A DNA stretch of 11,060 bases from Bacteroidaceae bacterium (GTDB taxonomy: Bacteria; Bacteroidota; Bacteroidia; Bacteroidales; Bacteroidaceae): the NCBI GenBank assembly GCA_017548225.1, contig JAFYMV010000206.1, forward strand, positions 1-11,060, read 5' to 3'. Positions 1 through 7,146 of this stretch are shown piece by piece. The notes under the pieces are model-generated. The model saw only the letters and a program-made list of their open reading frames with translations, did no database searches and had not been told where the DNA came from. Positions within the stretch are counted from its first letter, which is position 1. Each line of letters opens with the position of its first letter. The position numbers and the translations under genes were made by a program.

Positions 1-1130
1 AATTGGTGATCGTTGACTACGCCAGCCTCCACCTGTCCGGGCCACCATGCGATGAAGGGCACGCGGATACCGCCTTCAGTGGTAGAGCGCTTGGTGCCGC
101 GCAGCAGTTTCTCGGTATTGAAGTAGTCGGGGTCGGCACCACCCTCGGTGTGCGGGCCGTTGTCACTGGTGAAGATGACGAGTGTATTCTTGTCCAGTCC
201 CTTGCGGCGCAAGAGGTCGAGCACCTCGCCCACATGCTTGTCGAGACGAGTTACCATAGCCGCAAACTGCTGGTGTCCTACATCAGTGGGGTTGTAGCGT
301 GAGCCTGCATCGCCGCCGTAGGTCTTCTCTACGCAGAAAGCCCCCTGATAAGCCTTGAAGATAGAGTCTTCGGGCTGGGCCAGCTCGGCATGCGGCAAGG
401 TATAGGTGAGCACGCCGAAGAAGGGTTTGTCGGGTGTCTGCTGGTCAATCCACTCCATCGCATGCTGATGTATGAGGTCGGCCGAGTAGTCGCGACGGTT
501 CTTATAGTCAGCGCCATGCATTGCGTAGTTGATATTGTTTTCCAATATCTCGCGGCGCACCTCCGTGTCTCCTGCCTCACGGCTATAAGCATTGAGGAAG
601 TTGGGATAGTACAGATGAGCCTGGAACTGACACATGTATCCGTAGTACTCGTCGATACCTCGCTTGTCGGGTGTAGACTCCGATCCCTCGTAGCCACCGG
701 CCCACTTACCAAACATACCCGTAGCATAGCCGTTGTCCTTCATAATCTCGGGAAGGATGATATGTGCGGGATCGTAGGGTTCCTGTCCAGTCTGTTGGGG
801 GTCTATGGTTTTACCATAGGTGATGCTGCCGATACGGTATTCCTTGTTGCCGCGCACCTTGGTGTGACCTGTATGTTGGCCTGTCATGAAACAAGCACGC
901 GAGGGAGCACTCACAGGGCTACCCGCATAGGCTTGGGTGAAACGCATACCCTCCTGCGCCATACGATCAAGGTTGGGGGTGCTGATATACTCTTGTCCGT
1001 AGCAACCTACATCGGCATAGCCGAGGTCGTCGCACATAATATAGATGATGTTAGGGCGCTGCTCTTGTGCATGCAAACCGGGAACAGCTGCAAGGCCGCA
1101 TCCGAGAAGCAGTAATTGTTTGTTGTCCAT
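1..1130 (-). CDS. Serine-type sulfatase (S1 family), 3' end cut off by window edge
   Basis: Secreted or periplasmic sulfatase of the alkaline-phosphatase superfamily, expected to hydrolyse sulfate esters, probably on glycans. Reading from ATG at 1130, 376 codons are visible and the C-terminus lies outside the window. Residues 1-21 form a short signal peptide ending GLHA. The metal-site start PNIIYIMCDDLG is at 26-37 (D34, D35). The active-site signature SAPSRACFMTG is at 74-84, so the residue to become formylglycine is Ser74, not Cys. GYATGMFGKW follows at 134-143 (K142), TLPHAEL carries H247, FTSDNGPH carries D323-N324, and K347 sits in RGTKRSTTEGG. The usual GKWH is GKWA here; I recall the same loss of His in Bacteroidetes sulfatases with a nearby QAHTYYP-like motif (here QAHLYYP). 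A Ser-type enzyme needs the radical-SAM maturase anSME, which is not in this window. The gene follows the T9SS protein gene by 20 bp, suggesting co-transcription. Substrate cannot be read from the sequence. Confidence 0.93.
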   Translation of the reverse strand, partial: MDNKQLLLLGCGLAAVPGLHAQEQRPNIIYIMCDDLGYADVGCYGQEYISTPNLDRMAQEGMRFTQAYAGSPVSAPSRACFMTGQHTGHTKVRGNKEYRIGSITYGKTIDPQQTGQEPYDPAHIILPEIMKDNGYATGMFGKWAGGYEGSESTPDKRGIDEYYGYMCQFQAHLYYPNFLNAYSREAGDTEVRREILENNINYAMHGADYKNRRDYSADLIHQHAMEWIDQQTPDKPFFGVLTYTLPHAELAQPEDSIFKAYQGAFCVEKTYGGDAGSRYNPTDVGHQQFAAMVTRLDKHVGEVLDLLRRKGLDKNTLVIFTSDNGPHTEGGADPDYFNTEKLLRGTKRSTTEGGIRVPFIAWWPGQVEAGVVNDHQ

Positions 1131-1150
1131 AGTCGTATTGTGTATTATGG

Positions 1151-3271
1151 TTATTTATTCAGGTAGATTTTCACATTCTTGTATCCGCTGGCTGTAGCTG
1201 CGCGCACAATATAGGTGCCCTGTGCTACCCCAGCCACTGACAATGTATTTCCACAGCCCTGTGCTACCAGAGCTGCATCAATGGTGTAGAGGCTCAATGA
1301 GTGCACTTCGCAGGTAGATGTTGCTACCAAATTGGTACCCTGTACACAGATATTCACTTGCTGTTCTACGTTGGATATAGAAGTCTCAACATTGTCGTTC
1401 GGGTCCGTATTGGCGGTAAAGTAAGCCTTGAGCTTCACATTGCGATCAACGGTGAAGGTGTACTCGGCATCGGTCGATACCACTACGCCCTCCTCGCGCC
1501 AGCATACGAAGGTAGCGTTGCCTCTCGGGGTAGCCTTGGCGGTGAGTGTAGTGCCGTAGGCGTAGCTGCCCGCCTTGTCAGAGAGTGTAGCGGTGCCGCG
1601 ATCAAGGGCGTTGACGCTCACGCTCGCTGTGCGACCCTCTTGTGCATCCGTAGCAGTGATATGGAAATCATATACAAAGCCCTCTACATCATCTTCTGCA
1701 AGATCCAAGCCGTTGCTGTTGATGCGGATACGCATACGCATGGGTCCGTTGGCAGCATCTTCGGGCACAATCACGCTGGCAGTGCCTGCAGTGCCGTTGA
1801 GGGCGATGGGCGCAGTAGCCTCAAACACGCCGTCGGCATTCCAGTCAAAGTACGCATTGGCCTTCAGCTCGCTGTTAGCAGCAGCGCTCAATGTAAGGCT
1901 GATGTCAAATGCAGCCCCGCGCACCACTTGTCCGTAGTCGTGCGGATAGGGCACATGCCATGACTTGGGTTTGCTCTTTGCCTCATATACGATATGATCC
2001 AAAGCCCCTTCGCCACACACTTTGGCTGCAGTAAGGTAGATGCTACCCTCCATGCCGCAGGGATTGAAATAGAGGTTGATGGCCTTCGCCACAGCGGTGT
2101 GTTGCACCGGCTCGGGCTTCACATAGGTATCGGTAGTCTCCACCAGCTTCCAGTACGAGCCCACATTGTTCACGCCCGCTGTCCAGGTGATGATATAGTC
2201 CGAAGCACCGTCCTTGTTGAGTGCACGCGGACCCGCACTCTCGTTGCTATAGTTGGCGCAGTCGGTCGAACTGAAGTATCTGCATCCCGCATTCTCGCCA
2301 CTTGTAGCAGCGGTAGTGCCCACATAGTACTCTACAGGAGTGGTTGATGTAGCCACGCGCGAAGCCGAAGAGGGATTCAGGTTACAGCTGCCGATATAGC
2401 GTCCTGTAGCCACGCTCTTGATGTAGTAGCAGTCAGTCTTGCCCGTGGGGATAAACTCCCAGAACTGCGCCTTGCCCGTATTCTTGGCAGCGATGGTAAG
2501 ACTACCTCCACGATTCTCGGTGATGTGGTTGGTACCCGTGTTCTTCCACTGTATGTAGTACACCTTTCCTGCCAGCTCCGCCTCAGTATCAGGGGTGGGG
2601 TCGGGGGTAGGCTCTGGTTCAGGCTCAGGCTCTGGAGTAGGGTCGGTAGTCTCTGCCGATACGGTAGAGAGCGTTACTGACGACAGGCCGAAGAAGCAGC
2701 CCATGTTTTGCGAGCCCTTTGTGATGGTGAGCTTCAGTGTCAGCGCACCACCTGCAGTTGTAGCCTCCTGTGCGGCGATGTCCCACACCTTGTGTACATT
2801 GCCGCTTGTGCCCACGCTGGCAGCGATGTCGATATCGGCAAGCTTACCGAAGTTGACGCCACCCGCCGCAGCCTCCACATTCCACTGGCGCACCACATAG
2901 TCGGCATTCTCCTGGTAGTTGCTACCTCCGTTGAACGCATGGATGTCAAGACCGATATTATTAAAGGCAAAGCCCGCAGGCAGCCCATTCACTTGGAATG
3001 TCAGCTCTATGGTGGGCGATGTATTACCATTCACATCGGGGCATACGATAGCCGCAGTCACGGCATTGGATGTGCCCTTTAGGTTGTGCGAAACCGCCAG
3101 TGTAGCCGTAGCCCCACTGATAGCATTGCCAGCTCCGTCTACCACGCTGACAGCTACGCTCTCGGCATTCGTGCCAGTGCGATTAAACTGCAGGCGCACT
3201 ACCTCCTCCGCAGCGAAAGAGGGCATGATGCTTGCCAAAGCAAGCAGAAATAGCGAAAATTTCTTCTTCAT
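1151..3271 (-). CDS. Secreted multidomain T9SS cargo protein (ricin-like, GEVED, InlB-repeat-like, sorting domain)
   Basis: Predicted cell-surface or secreted protein of 706 residues. Residues 1-20 are a classical signal peptide (MKKKFSLFLLALAS... ending SFA). Residues about 21-206 form a Thr/Val/Ala-rich beta region without a family I recognise. A Pro/Glu/Asp/Thr linker occupies 209-230. Residues about 235-378 resemble a ricin-type or fascin-like trefoil (YYIQWKNTG, WEFIPTG, YYIKSVATGRYIG, YWKLVE). Residues about 440-540 match a GEVED domain (AYFDWNADGVFE, RMRIRIN, DDVEGFVYDFHI). Residues about 548-620 look like a divergent InlB B-repeat (GTATLSDKAGSYAYGTTLTAKA, FVCWREEG, KLKAYF), and 630-706 is a type A T9SS C-terminal sorting domain (LYTIDAALV, GTYIVRA, KNVKIYLNK). 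No catalytic domain is visible, so adhesion or carbohydrate binding is the likely role. The gene has its own promoter and precedes the sulfatase by 20 bp. Domain assignments are by eye; the signal peptide and sorting domain are the firmest. Confidence 0.9.
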   Translation of the reverse strand: MKKKFSLFLLALASIMPSFAAEEVVRLQFNRTGTNAESVAVSVVDGAGNAISGATATLAVSHNLKGTSNAVTAAIVCPDVNGNTSPTIELTFQVNGLPAGFAFNNIGLDIHAFNGGSNYQENADYVVRQWNVEAAAGGVNFGKLADIDIAASVGTSGNVHKVWDIAAQEATTAGGALTLKLTITKGSQNMGCFFGLSSVTLSTVSAETTDPTPEPEPEPEPTPDPTPDTEAELAGKVYYIQWKNTGTNHITENRGGSLTIAAKNTGKAQFWEFIPTGKTDCYYIKSVATGRYIGSCNLNPSSASRVATSTTPVEYYVGTTAATSGENAGCRYFSSTDCANYSNESAGPRALNKDGASDYIITWTAGVNNVGSYWKLVETTDTYVKPEPVQHTAVAKAINLYFNPCGMEGSIYLTAAKVCGEGALDHIVYEAKSKPKSWHVPYPHDYGQVVRGAAFDISLTLSAAANSELKANAYFDWNADGVFEATAPIALNGTAGTASVIVPEDAANGPMRMRIRINSNGLDLAEDDVEGFVYDFHITATDAQEGRTASVSVNALDRGTATLSDKAGSYAYGTTLTAKATPRGNATFVCWREEGVVVSTDAEYTFTVDRNVKLKAYFTANTDPNDNVETSISNVEQQVNICVQGTNLVATSTCEVHSLSLYTIDAALVAQGCGNTLSVAGVAQGTYIVRAATASGYKNVKIYLNK

Positions 3272-3296
3272 GATATTTCTTTTTTAATTCTAGGTG

Positions 3297-3327
3297 CAAA
3301 TATACGAATAATTAAATAGAAAGCAAG
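3297..3327 (-). promoter_or_regulatory. Bacteroidetes-type promoter for the T9SS protein-sulfatase unit
   Basis: On the minus strand, TATATTTG at 3304-3297 fits the -7 element TAnnTTTG. CTTG at 3327-3324 lies 19 bp upstream as a -33 element. The -7 element is 25 bp from the ATG at 3271. No hairpin is visible between it and the gene. Confidence 0.65.
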
Positions 3328-3366
3328 CGTATAGCCCTCGCACAATGTTCCCTTGCAGATTTTTTT

Positions 3367-4035
3367 TTATAGTACAAACAGTTGCAGCATCTTCCATGTG
3401 GCAATCATGTGGCAGATGTCACCGAGGATGACAAAGAGGTGGAAGACGGAGTGTATGTAGGGAATCTTCTTGAAGCTGTAGAGCACCGCTCCGGTGATGT
3501 AGGCTATGCCTTCGCCTACAACCCATAGCACGATGGGGAGTCCGCAACTGTCATAGAAGGGTTTGAATGCGATGAGGATGGTGAGTCCCATGAGCACATA
3601 GCAGGTTGTCTCGAGGTAGCTCTGTGCCTTCATCTTACGGAAACTCAATGCGGTGCCTACGATGGCGCAGAGCCATACGAAACCGAATATCGTCCAGCCC
3701 CATATAGGAGCACCGCCGCTGGGCATGGCGATGAGGGTGAGCGGGGTGTAGCTACCTGCGATGTGCCAGTAGATGGCTGCGTGGTCAAGCTTGCGTGCCC
3801 ATCTCTTGGTCCTCTCCCGAGTAGGGGGTATGGCGTGGTATACTACCGATGCGGCGTATGAGCTCGCCACGCCGAACAGGTATATGCCGAGGCTTAATGG
3901 CACCAACCATGAGCCGCTACCACTGCTCTGCACAAGGAAGAATATGCATACGGCAAGCGCCATGATGAGCCCTACGGCATGGGTGGCCGTGTTGACTATC
4001 TCTTCGGAGAAGGAGTAGGCGTTTCGTCTTTTCAT
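3367..4035 (-). CDS. trhA: Hemolysin III / PAQR family membrane protein
   Basis: Integral inner-membrane protein of 222 residues, the usual length for the hemolysin III (YqfA/TrhA) family, with about seven hydrophobic segments. Conserved PAQR features are present: SVVYH (S63, H67), RKLDHAAIYWHIAGSYTP (D84, H85) at 81-98, and C-terminal KKIPYIHSVFHLF (H195, H199) followed by H209. In PAQR proteins these His/Asp residues bind a metal ion. Known roles in the family are membrane-fluidity or lipid homeostasis; the hemolysin name is historical, and no toxin function should be inferred. The start at 4035 gives a typical N-terminus (YSFSEEIVNTATHAVG). It lies 47 bp behind the helicase gene and is probably co-transcribed with it. 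There is no clear terminator after its stop, only a T-run on the plus strand at 3361-3368. Confidence 0.92.
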   Translation of the reverse strand: MKRRNAYSFSEEIVNTATHAVGLIMALAVCIFFLVQSSGSGSWLVPLSLGIYLFGVASSYAASVVYHAIPPTRERTKRWARKLDHAAIYWHIAGSYTPLTLIAMPSGGAPIWGWTIFGFVWLCAIVGTALSFRKMKAQSYLETTCYVLMGLTILIAFKPFYDSCGLPIVLWVVGEGIAYITGAVLYSFKKIPYIHSVFHLFVILGDICHMIATWKMLQLFVL

Positions 4036-4040
4036 ATCGT

Positions 4041-4090
4041 TTAGGTTTTAGATTTTCATGTTGTTTTAGGTATTCGTGTTGTTTAGGCTT
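4041..4090 (-). repeat. Imperfect direct repeats in the helicase-hemolysin III gap
   Basis: On the minus strand the gap contains CCTAAACAACACGAATA and then CCTAAAACAACATGAAAA, followed by a looser third copy, CCTAAACGATATGAAAA, that runs into the downstream start codon. The helicase stop codon lies in the first copy. This looks like a local duplication; no function is evident. Confidence 0.5.
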
Positions 4091-5402
4091 GAGGACCCGA
4101 CTTTGGGGTGGTGTTCCCCTTCTTCTTTCCACCTCGGTGGGGCTTGCCGCCACGACGGTGCCCCTGTGCACTCTCCTGCTTGCCCTTGCCTCCGCGGTGC
4201 CCTCCTCGGCGTCCGCCGCGTCCACCTTTTCCGCGTCCGGCACTCTTCTTGGGGTTATATTCGGGTGCTTCGCCCAACTCCTCGGGAACGGGCAGTTTGT
4301 GCACCTCGCGACCGATGAATTCCTCGATAGCCGCAAAGCGGGATTGGTCGTCAACAGCCACAAAGGTGATGGCGCATCCCTCGGCACCAGCGCGGGCAGT
4401 ACGCCCGATGCGGTGTACATAATCCTCGCAGTCGCGCGGAGCATCATAGTTGATGACAAGGCGTATGTCGTCAATGTCGATACCACGCGATACGATGTCG
4501 GTCGCCACGAGGATGTCGATGCGTCCGCTCTTGAACTCTCGCATCACCACATCGCGTTGCGCCTGGTCGAGGTCGCTATGCATCTCGCCCACATTGAGTT
4601 TCATGCGCTTGAAGGCTGCGGCAATCTCCTTCACCTTGGCCTTCTTTGACGAGAAGATGATGACGCGCTCGGGCTTGGTGTCGCGGAACAGGCTCTTGAT
4701 GATACCGAGCTTCTGTGTCTCGTAGCAGATGTAGGCGGTTTGCACAATCTTCTCAGCGGGCTTGTTCACGGCAAGGCGTACTTCTACGGGATCGCGCAAG
4801 ATGCTCGATGCGAGCTTTTGTATCTTGTCGGGCATGGTAGCCGAGAACATGATGGTCTGACGGTTCTCGGGCAGTTGCTTGGCAATCTGCATGATGTCAT
4901 CGTAGAATCCCATGTCGAGCATGCGGTCGGCCTCATCAAGGATGAAGAACGATGTGCGCGACAGGTCCACATTGCCCAGCGAGATATGGCTGATGAGACG
5001 GCCTGGTGTAGCTATCACCACATCGGCGCCGAGCGATAGTCCTCTACGCTCCTGCTCATAGCGTATACCGTCGTTGCCGCCATATACGGCCACGCTGCTC
5101 ACGGGTACATAGTAGGAGAATCCCTCCATGGCCTGGTCGATCTGCTGCGCCAGCTCGCGGGTGGGCGACATGATGACACAGTTGATGGCATCGTCAGGAT
5201 ATCCGCCATCGCTGATCATGCTCAAGATGGGGAGCAGGTAGGCGGCAGTCTTGCCCGTGCCCGTTTGCGCTACGCCGATGAGGTCGCGCCCCTCAAGCAG
5301 TGGAGGTATCGTATGTTCCTGAATGGGAGTACAGGTGGTAAAATTCATTGCATCGAGTGCATCAAGCACATCGTCATTGAGGTCGAGATCGTAAAAGTCC
5401 AA
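4083..5402 (-). CDS. DEAD-box ATP-dependent RNA helicase (RhlE-like)
   Basis: Cytoplasmic RNA helicase of 439 residues, with roles in the family in ribosome assembly, RNA decay and cold adaptation. All core motifs are present: Q motif (F21 to Q28, CTPIQ), motif I AQTGTGKT (45-52), Ia PTREL (80-84), GG (108-109), Ib TPGR (132-135), II DEAD (156-159), III SAT (187-189), V ATDIVSRGIDID (300-311), and VI HRIGRTARAG (330-339). The core ends near 383. A low-complexity basic tail follows to 439, rich in Gly, Arg, Lys and His with repeated RGG/GGR, likely an RNA-binding extension. The start at 5402 (MDFYDLDL) is right for the family. It follows the permease gene by 97 bp and precedes the hemolysin III gene by 47 bp on the same strand; no TAnnTTTG element is visible in the 97-bp gap. 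RhlE-like is my best subfamily guess, not certain. Confidence 0.95.
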   Translation of the reverse strand: MDFYDLDLNDDVLDALDAMNFTTCTPIQEHTIPPLLEGRDLIGVAQTGTGKTAAYLLPILSMISDGGYPDDAINCVIMSPTRELAQQIDQAMEGFSYYVPVSSVAVYGGNDGIRYEQERRGLSLGADVVIATPGRLISHISLGNVDLSRTSFFILDEADRMLDMGFYDDIMQIAKQLPENRQTIMFSATMPDKIQKLASSILRDPVEVRLAVNKPAEKIVQTAYICYETQKLGIIKSLFRDTKPERVIIFSSKKAKVKEIAAAFKRMKLNVGEMHSDLDQAQRDVVMREFKSGRIDILVATDIVSRGIDIDDIRLVINYDAPRDCEDYVHRIGRTARAGAEGCAITFVAVDDQSRFAAIEEFIGREVHKLPVPEELGEAPEYNPKKSAGRGKGGRGGRRGGHRGGKGKQESAQGHRRGGKPHRGGKKKGNTTPKSGPQA

Positions 5403-5404
5403 TT

Positions 5405-5439
5405 GAGTTGTGAGTTATGAGTTATGGATTATGAATTAA
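5405..5439. repeat. Five tandem 7-bp units
   Basis: Plus strand reads GAGTTGT, GAGTTAT, GAGTTAT, GGATTAT, GAATTAA in series, starting 2 bp beyond the helicase start codon (ATG ends at 5402). Similar GAGTTATGA-like runs are, from memory, scattered between genes in Bacteroidetes genomes. They would lie in the 5' leader of the helicase transcript. Confidence 0.6.
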
Positions 5440-5460
5440 ATTCGCTTCATTTGTCTTGAT

Positions 5461-5495
5461 CCCCTCCATATGAGAAGGGCTAGGGTGGGTCTCCT
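5461..5495. repeat. GC-rich REP-like intergenic element
   Basis: CCCCTCCATATGAGAAGGGC followed by TAGGGTGGGTCTCC lies between permease and helicase. CCCT (5462-5465) can pair with AGGG (5476-5479), giving a weak hairpin. I recall similar 'cctcc...gggctggggtgggtct' elements dispersed between Bacteroidetes genes, so this may be a degenerate repetitive extragenic element. It could not be checked for copy number here. Confidence 0.4.
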
Positions 5496-5499
5496 TCTA

Positions 5500-6612
5500 T
5501 TATTTCGAAGCCCTCACATAGAGGTATATGCCGATAAGTAGGAATGTTATGTTAGGTATCCACACAGCCACTATCGGCGGGGTATTGCCATTGATGGCAA
5601 AGGTCGCCGAGATGGTTTGGAATACGATATAGCCAAAGCTCAAGGCGATGCCTATGCCCAGGTTGAGTCCCATGCCGCCCTTGACCTTCTTCACCGAGAG
5701 CGCCACACCGATGAGCGTGAGTATGAAGGCTGCAAACGAGGTCGCTATGCGCTTGTGATACTCAATTTCAAACTCCTTGATGTTGGCGATGCCGCGTCGT
5801 CGCTGCTTGTCGATATAGTGCTTCAGTTCGGGCGATGTGAGTGTCTCCTGCTGATTCTTCGAGATTAGCAGGTCGTAGGGCTCTATCCGTATGATTGTAT
5901 CTTGCTGCAGTCCGCTAGTAATCACCTCGCACGAGTCGGTGAGGATACGATGCTGCCAGTTCTTGGCCTTCCAACGATTCGGATTCTCCTTATTGCCCAT
6001 ATACACCAAGGTGCGTGCGGTAAAGTGCGATTTCATGGAGTTACCCTCGAAGCGGTCGAGCGAGAATCGGTAAGCCGTGTTGTTGCTGCTCTCGAAGCGC
6101 TCGATGTAAGCTATCACATTGGGCTCTACCTCCATCTGTATGTTGCGTGCCGTCTCCACCTTTTTTTTCTTCTTGTAGGTATTCTCAAACTCCAGTCGCA
6201 CCACATTTCCTTTGGGGATGACATAAGCCCCCAGCCCATAGGTGAGCAGGGCGATGAGTAGGGCAGAGAACATATAGGGCAGCATCAGTCGGTGCAGGCT
6301 CGTACCTGTAGAGAACATGGCGATGGTCTCGGAGTTCTCGGCCAGTTTTGAGGTGAAGAAGATGACCGCGATGAACACGAACAACGGGCTGAATAGGTTT
6401 GAGAAATAAGGGATAAAGTTCAGGTAGTAGTCAAAGATGATAGCTCGCCACGGAGCATTGTTGGCTACGAACTTGTCAATATGCTCATTGTAGTCGAACA
6501 CTACAGCGATGGAGATAATCAGGGCTATGGAAAAGAAATAATGGCCCAGGAACTTCGCGATGATGTACCTGTCCAGTCGTCCAAAGAGTTTGCCTCTGAA
6601 ATGCTTTTCCAT
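5500..6612 (-). CDS. LptF/LptG family permease (LPS export, YjgP/YjgQ)
   Basis: Inner-membrane permease of 370 residues of the LptF/LptG family. With LptB these proteins form the ABC exporter that extracts lipopolysaccharide from the inner membrane toward the LptC-LptA bridge. Six hydrophobic segments are visible: about 25-43, 65-87, 107-131, 291-307, 316-338 and 346-366. Between segments 3 and 4 (about 135-288) is a hydrophilic beta-rich periplasmic domain, as expected. Family motifs include LAENSETIAMFSTGTS (90-105) after the second segment, IPKGN (132-136) after the third and EYHKRIATSFAAFILTLIG (284-302) before the fourth. The start at 6612 places RLDRYIIAKFL at 12-22, as in homologues. 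A TAnnTTTG element lies 36 bp upstream. I cannot tell LptF from LptG. An A8 run falls in codons 148-151 (see findings). Confidence 0.93.
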   Translation of the reverse strand: MEKHFRGKLFGRLDRYIIAKFLGHYFFSIALIISIAVVFDYNEHIDKFVANNAPWRAIIFDYYLNFIPYFSNLFSPLFVFIAVIFFTSKLAENSETIAMFSTGTSLHRLMLPYMFSALLIALLTYGLGAYVIPKGNVVRLEFENTYKKKKKVETARNIQMEVEPNVIAYIERFESSNNTAYRFSLDRFEGNSMKSHFTARTLVYMGNKENPNRWKAKNWQHRILTDSCEVITSGLQQDTIIRIEPYDLLISKNQQETLTSPELKHYIDKQRRRGIANIKEFEIEYHKRIATSFAAFILTLIGVALSVKKVKGGMGLNLGIGIALSFGYIVFQTISATFAINGNTPPIVAVWIPNITFLLIGIYLYVRASK

Positions 6613-6647
6613 CTAACCGTTTATATTGTCTATTCTACGAGCGCCGA

Positions 6648-6655
6648 CAAAGGTA
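6648..6655 (-). promoter_or_regulatory. Likely -7 promoter element of the permease gene
   Basis: Minus strand TACCTTTG fits TAnnTTTG and ends 36 bp before the ATG at 6612. No good -33 TTTG is visible at the expected distance, so only the -7 box is called. It probably drives the permease, and perhaps the helicase and hemolysin III genes behind it. Confidence 0.5.
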
Positions 6656-6746
6656 CGAATAAACGAGCGAAAACATATCAAGCTTGCTTGAATATTTTTC
6701 ACAACAAATGCCTTTAAAGCCCCTATGGAGGTGAGCAAATGATTTA

Positions 6747-6860
6747 TATTTTTGGCCTGGCAAGGGGGAATCAATTAAAAATTGAAAATTAAACCAACAT
6801 CACGGTTTTCGTTTTCATCATCGTTATCGTTAGGCTTTCCTCCTTGCCAGGCCAAAAATA
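6747..6860. repeat. Inverted repeat, 19-bp perfect arms around a 76-bp loop
   Basis: Left arm TATTTTTGGCCTGGCAAGG at 6747-6765 is exactly the reverse complement of 6842-6860. With one mismatch the match extends to 24 bp (6747-6770 against 6837-6860). Both arms begin with TATTTTTG, which fits the -7 box TAnnTTTG, directed into the loop. The loop contains CAATT-AAA-AATTG (6772-6784) and a TCGTTATCGTTA direct repeat (6821-6832). No clear target-site duplication flanks it. Confidence 0.8.
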
Positions 6861-6920
6861 AAACTATTTTCCTCGGTCAAAACGAACTTTTTTAACCGCA
6901 CTTTTTGAGTCTCAAATCAT

Positions 6921-6992
6921 AGCCTTGCATTTTGAAAAAACTCTTTGTCCATTTTTTCTACTGAAAGGCTCCTCCAGATTTATTGCAAGGCT
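6921..6992. repeat. 9-bp inverted repeat
   Basis: AGCCTTGCA at 6921-6929 is the exact reverse complement of TGCAAGGCT at 6984-6992, with 54 bp between. It could be chance in isolation, but it sits among stronger inverted repeats and shares the CCTTGC core with the 6747-6860 arms. Confidence 0.45.
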
Positions 6993-7051
6993 CCATTTTG
7001 CGAGGTGAGAAAGGTTTTTATTTCAATGGTACAATAAGTCTATAGAGAGCA

Positions 7052-7072
7052 ATAATTATTTTCTGTAATTAT
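7052..7072. repeat. Small AT hairpin
   Basis: ATAATTA at 7052-7058 pairs with TAATTAT at 7066-7072 around a 7-nt loop. AT-only stem, so weak alone. Confidence 0.35.
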
Positions 7073-7098
7073 CGCACGAAAAATAACGAAAAAGGGTA

Positions 7099-7123
7099 TT
7101 TTGTAATCTTAGAGATTGCAAAA
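7099..7123. repeat. 10-bp hairpin
   Basis: TTTTGTAATC at 7099-7108 pairs with GATTGCAAAA at 7114-7123 around TTAGA, with nine Watson-Crick pairs and one T-G pair. There is no U-tract on either side, so it does not look like an intrinsic terminator. Confidence 0.5.
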
Positions 7124-7146
7124 CACTCCTATTTTATGCCATTTCT

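Noticed and set aside
390..1115. Plus-strand frame of 241 residues opposite the sulfatase
   Set aside because: Its translation matches no family I know, and the opposite strand carries a sulfatase with all expected motifs. It is a shadow frame.
2595..2900. Gly/Ser/Val-rich plus-strand frame
   Set aside because: Mirror of the Pro/Glu/Thr linker and the N-terminal domain of the T9SS protein, not a gene.
3361..3368. T8 run as a terminator
   Set aside because: The T-run is on the plus strand, whereas the gene ending there is on the minus strand; no stem is adjacent.
3917..4486. Minus-strand frame of 189 residues overlapping helicase and hemolysin III genes
   Set aside because: Out of frame with two well-supported genes; its Lys/Arg-rich content reflects the helicase RGG tail and the gap repeats.
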